A model generated the notes under the pieces. That model was given only the letters and a program-made list of their open reading frames with translations, searched no databases and was not told the DNA's origin. DNA of 20,267 nt, taken from assembly GCA_001579985.1 (NCBI GenBank), contig LRSR01011162.1, forward strand, positions 1 to 20,267, written 5' to 3'. Numbering within the stretch: the stretch's first letter is position 1; each line of letters begins with the position of its first letter. This document shows positions 18,661-20,267 of the stretch, piece by piece. The translations under genes and the position numbers were made by a program. The stretch is from Hypsibius dujardini (Eukaryota > Tardigrada > Eutardigrada > Parachela > Hypsibiidae).

Positions 18661-18744
18661 AGCGGACAGTTTCAGGGCTAACATACAGATACAGGCACTT
18701 TCACTTTTTATTTTCTCTTGTTCTTCTACCGAGATAACAAAAGA

Positions 18745-19693
18745 ATGCAGGCTGCCATCCTCGTCCTTGCCGCTGTTTTGGGCGTGGCCTATGGTGGGCC
18801 AGCCAACGGGGATCAGGTGCCCAAGGTGTGGGACGCACTTGCCAAGCTCCGAGGAAAAGGAGCCCTCACTGCCGAGCAGATCCAGGAACTTTACCCCAAC
18901 GCGGTGGCCGGAAAGGACTTCCCTAACAATCTGGTGATTCCCGCACGGTCCATCAACTGCGGCAGCGTTAAACCCGGGTTCATTGCTGACGTCAGCGACC
19001 CATCCAAGTGCCAGATCTTCGATCGATGTGACGTAAACGGAAATCTGACCAGCTACATCTGCCCCGCCATGACTGTAAGGCACTGTTGATTGCGGTTATG
19101 TCTACCTGTGTTCCTGTTTGTGCTTGTGTCTGTATCTGTTTTTGAGTCTTCGTCAGTCTCTGACTTTGTGCATGTGTCTGAGTCCATAGCAATGTCTCTC
19201 TTTCTACGCCGGTGTCTGTGCTGTGTCTGTGTCCGAATCTCCTTCTTGTATCTGGGTCTGTTTCTGTGTTTACAGCTGTGTCTTTGTCAATGTTTATGTT
19301 GAGGTCTGTATCTGCAAACTTTGTTCGACCTTCCTAAATCCTTGCCTGAGTCTGCCAGTATGTCTCCATTATCCCACAGCCGCTTCCCGCGTTGTGCCAA
19401 CTTCTTTCTGTATGGCGCTGCTTTGAATTATGTTAATGTGCGTGTATTTACATTCATTTTATCCTTCTTAGCTCTTCAATCAGATCACTTTGATCTGCGA
19501 CTGGTGGTTCAACGTTGACTGCTCGCAGTCCACCCAGTTTGTTGATTACTCCAACGCTCGCCTGTATGCCGGTGAGAGCTCCAAATTCTTGGATGACCAG
19601 ATGGAAATTGCCGGTAGCGCTGATGGTGCTGCAGCAGCTGCGCCTGCGCCTGCGCCCAAAAAGGCTGCAGCCGCCTCTAAGAAGAAGGCGTAG
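18745..19693 (+). CDS. CBM14 chitin-binding protein, copy 5, with Ala/Pro/Lys tail
   Basis: Two coding exons, 18745-19074 and 19472-19693, joined by one GT-AG intron in phase 0, giving 183 residues. Signal peptide 1 to about 17. The conserved segment holds PKVWDALAKLRGK and ALTAEQIQELYPNAVAGKDF. The domain cysteines are at 72, 89, 95, 106, 119 and 127, with the same spacing as the other copies. The aromatic run after cysteine 5 is DWWF instead of DWFF. Exons 2, 3 and 4 of the other copies are fused here without a single extra or missing base at either junction. After DDQMEI the protein continues for about 27 residues, ending in five alanines, a PAPAP run and two lysine clusters (KK, KKK). This is the most divergent intact copy, with a different leader and different residues around cysteine 1. 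The likely role is extracellular chitin binding, with the basic tail possibly contacting acidic matrix partners; the latter is inference. Confidence 0.92.
19075..19471 (+). repeat. Intron 1 of copy 5, TCTG-rich
   Basis: The single 397-base intron, donor GTAAGG and acceptor CTTCTTAG. Its first half is rich in GTCTG and TGTGTCTG words, like intron 1 of copy 4 but more degenerate. This suggests the TCTG tract is an old feature of intron 1 in the family. Confidence 0.75.
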
Positions 19694-19852
19694 GGGTGTT
19701 CATGATGATTATCTTTCTTTCACGTCCCATTGTTTGTTCGTAGATTTCTCTTCACCTCTCACTGACTTGATTCTCAATCGCTCTTTTTCCATTGTACTTT
19801 TTACATCCCTCTCTATTTTCTCTTAAAACCGAGTATTAGTTTTTCAAATGTA

Positions 19853-19870
19853 AATAAATGTGCAAATAAA
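19853..19870 (+). terminator. Poly(A) signals of copy 5
   Basis: Two AATAAA hexamers, 19853-19858 and 19865-19870, about 160-175 bases after the stop codon. Confidence 0.7.
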
Positions 19871-19974
19871 AATACAAAACTGCAATGCAACCAGGGAAAG
19901 ACTGATTGCACCGCGGGTTACGTAAAACGAGACCATTTTATGAATGCATTTAGTGTAGACAAATGACAGCAAGG

Positions 19975-20118
19975 CAGGCATGCCGATATACAGATAGGCA
20001 TGCACAGAGACGTCTGTCTCTGGCAGATAGATAGGCAAACAGCCAGGCAGATAAGCACAGACCGAGACAGATAGATAGCCATACATGCAGGCCGGCAGAT
20101 AGACAAACAGACAAACCT
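19975..20118 (+). repeat. GATA/GACA-rich degenerate microsatellite
   Basis: Imperfect CAGATAGATAGGCA-like words, with AGGCATGC twice near its start. It is the reverse-complement type of the TCTG/TATC tracts in the introns. The open frames on the minus strand are composition artefacts. Confidence 0.7.
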
Positions 20119-20267
20119 ATTCCGAATCTCACCAGCATTTACATACCGATTCCGTTCTCGGCGCTCTCCGATAAGAAAAGTGACAAGATATCCGCAGGCA
20201 CAGAACGAAACTGCGCCATCTACACTGCGACTCAAAAAGAGGAACGAATCAAAAAAAGATCTTTTCT

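Noticed and set aside
18718-18744. Possible in-frame upstream start for copy 5
   Set aside because: The codon at 18718 is TTG. The family start MQA at 18745 gives a normal signal peptide and the usual TATA distance.
860-19693. Labelling the cluster as venom components because relatives with this CBM14 pattern carry centipede 'scoloptoxin' names
   Set aside because: The name spreads by homology. The same family is common in non-venomous arthropods, and nothing here beyond a signal peptide and a chitin-binding domain suggests toxicity.

Overview
This is a eukaryotic, invertebrate-type window, most likely from an arthropod. The genes are split by short GT-AG introns, have TATA boxes about 90 bases before the start codon, and end in AATAAA-type poly(A) signals. 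Much of the intergenic DNA is AT-rich and full of microsatellites and small inverted-repeat elements. The species cannot be determined from the sequence. The arthropod call rests on the gene family: small secreted proteins with one type-2 chitin-binding domain (CBM14, peritrophin-A), in the version with a CDWFFNVDC-like motif and a DYSNSRLY motif that I know from insects, crustaceans and myriapods.

The window holds a cluster of five members of this one family. Copy 1 (860-2197) is on the minus strand. Copy 2 (5352-6089), copy 3 (8460-9236), copy 4 (14612-15655) and copy 5 (18745-19693) are on the plus strand. Copies 1, 3 and 4 share four coding exons, including a 22-nt micro-exon. Copy 2 keeps recognisable exon borders but carries frameshifts and stops and is a pseudogene. 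Copy 5 keeps only intron 1: introns 2 and 3 are missing exactly at the exon joins, and the protein gains an Ala/Pro/Lys-rich tail. I see no other convincing protein gene, and no tRNA, rRNA or CRISPR array.

Layout: 1-860 is intergenic with a degenerate 15-bp repeat and the 3' end of copy 1. At 2388-2572 a short inverted-repeat element sits just upstream of copy 1. From 2600 to 5250 there is AT-rich intergenic DNA with a (TTTTA)n array and two more 15-bp repeat arrays facing each other. A larger relative of the 2388 element lies at 6413-6938, after the pseudogene, and a different 159-bp MITE-like element lies at 7285-7443. Between copies 3 and 4 lies a foldback element of about 1.5 kb (about 9990-11530). 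Its two arms, each about 500 bp, are packed with AACCGGTT-like palindromes. A further small inverted-repeat element (11990-12220), a 30-bp palindrome and a duplicated block of about 150 bp (about 13775-14175) precede copy 4. AT-rich DNA fills 16.5-18.2 kb before copy 5.

All intact copies encode a signal peptide followed by a conserved N-terminal segment and the six-cysteine domain. The products are probably exported to bind chitin in cuticle, gut lining or another extracellular matrix. Copies 3 and 4 also share a 21-bp upstream element at nearly the same distance from their TATA boxes. The cluster looks like repeated local duplication with later divergence: pseudogenisation, intron loss, tail gain and C-terminal exon change. 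Mobile elements are scattered between the copies.
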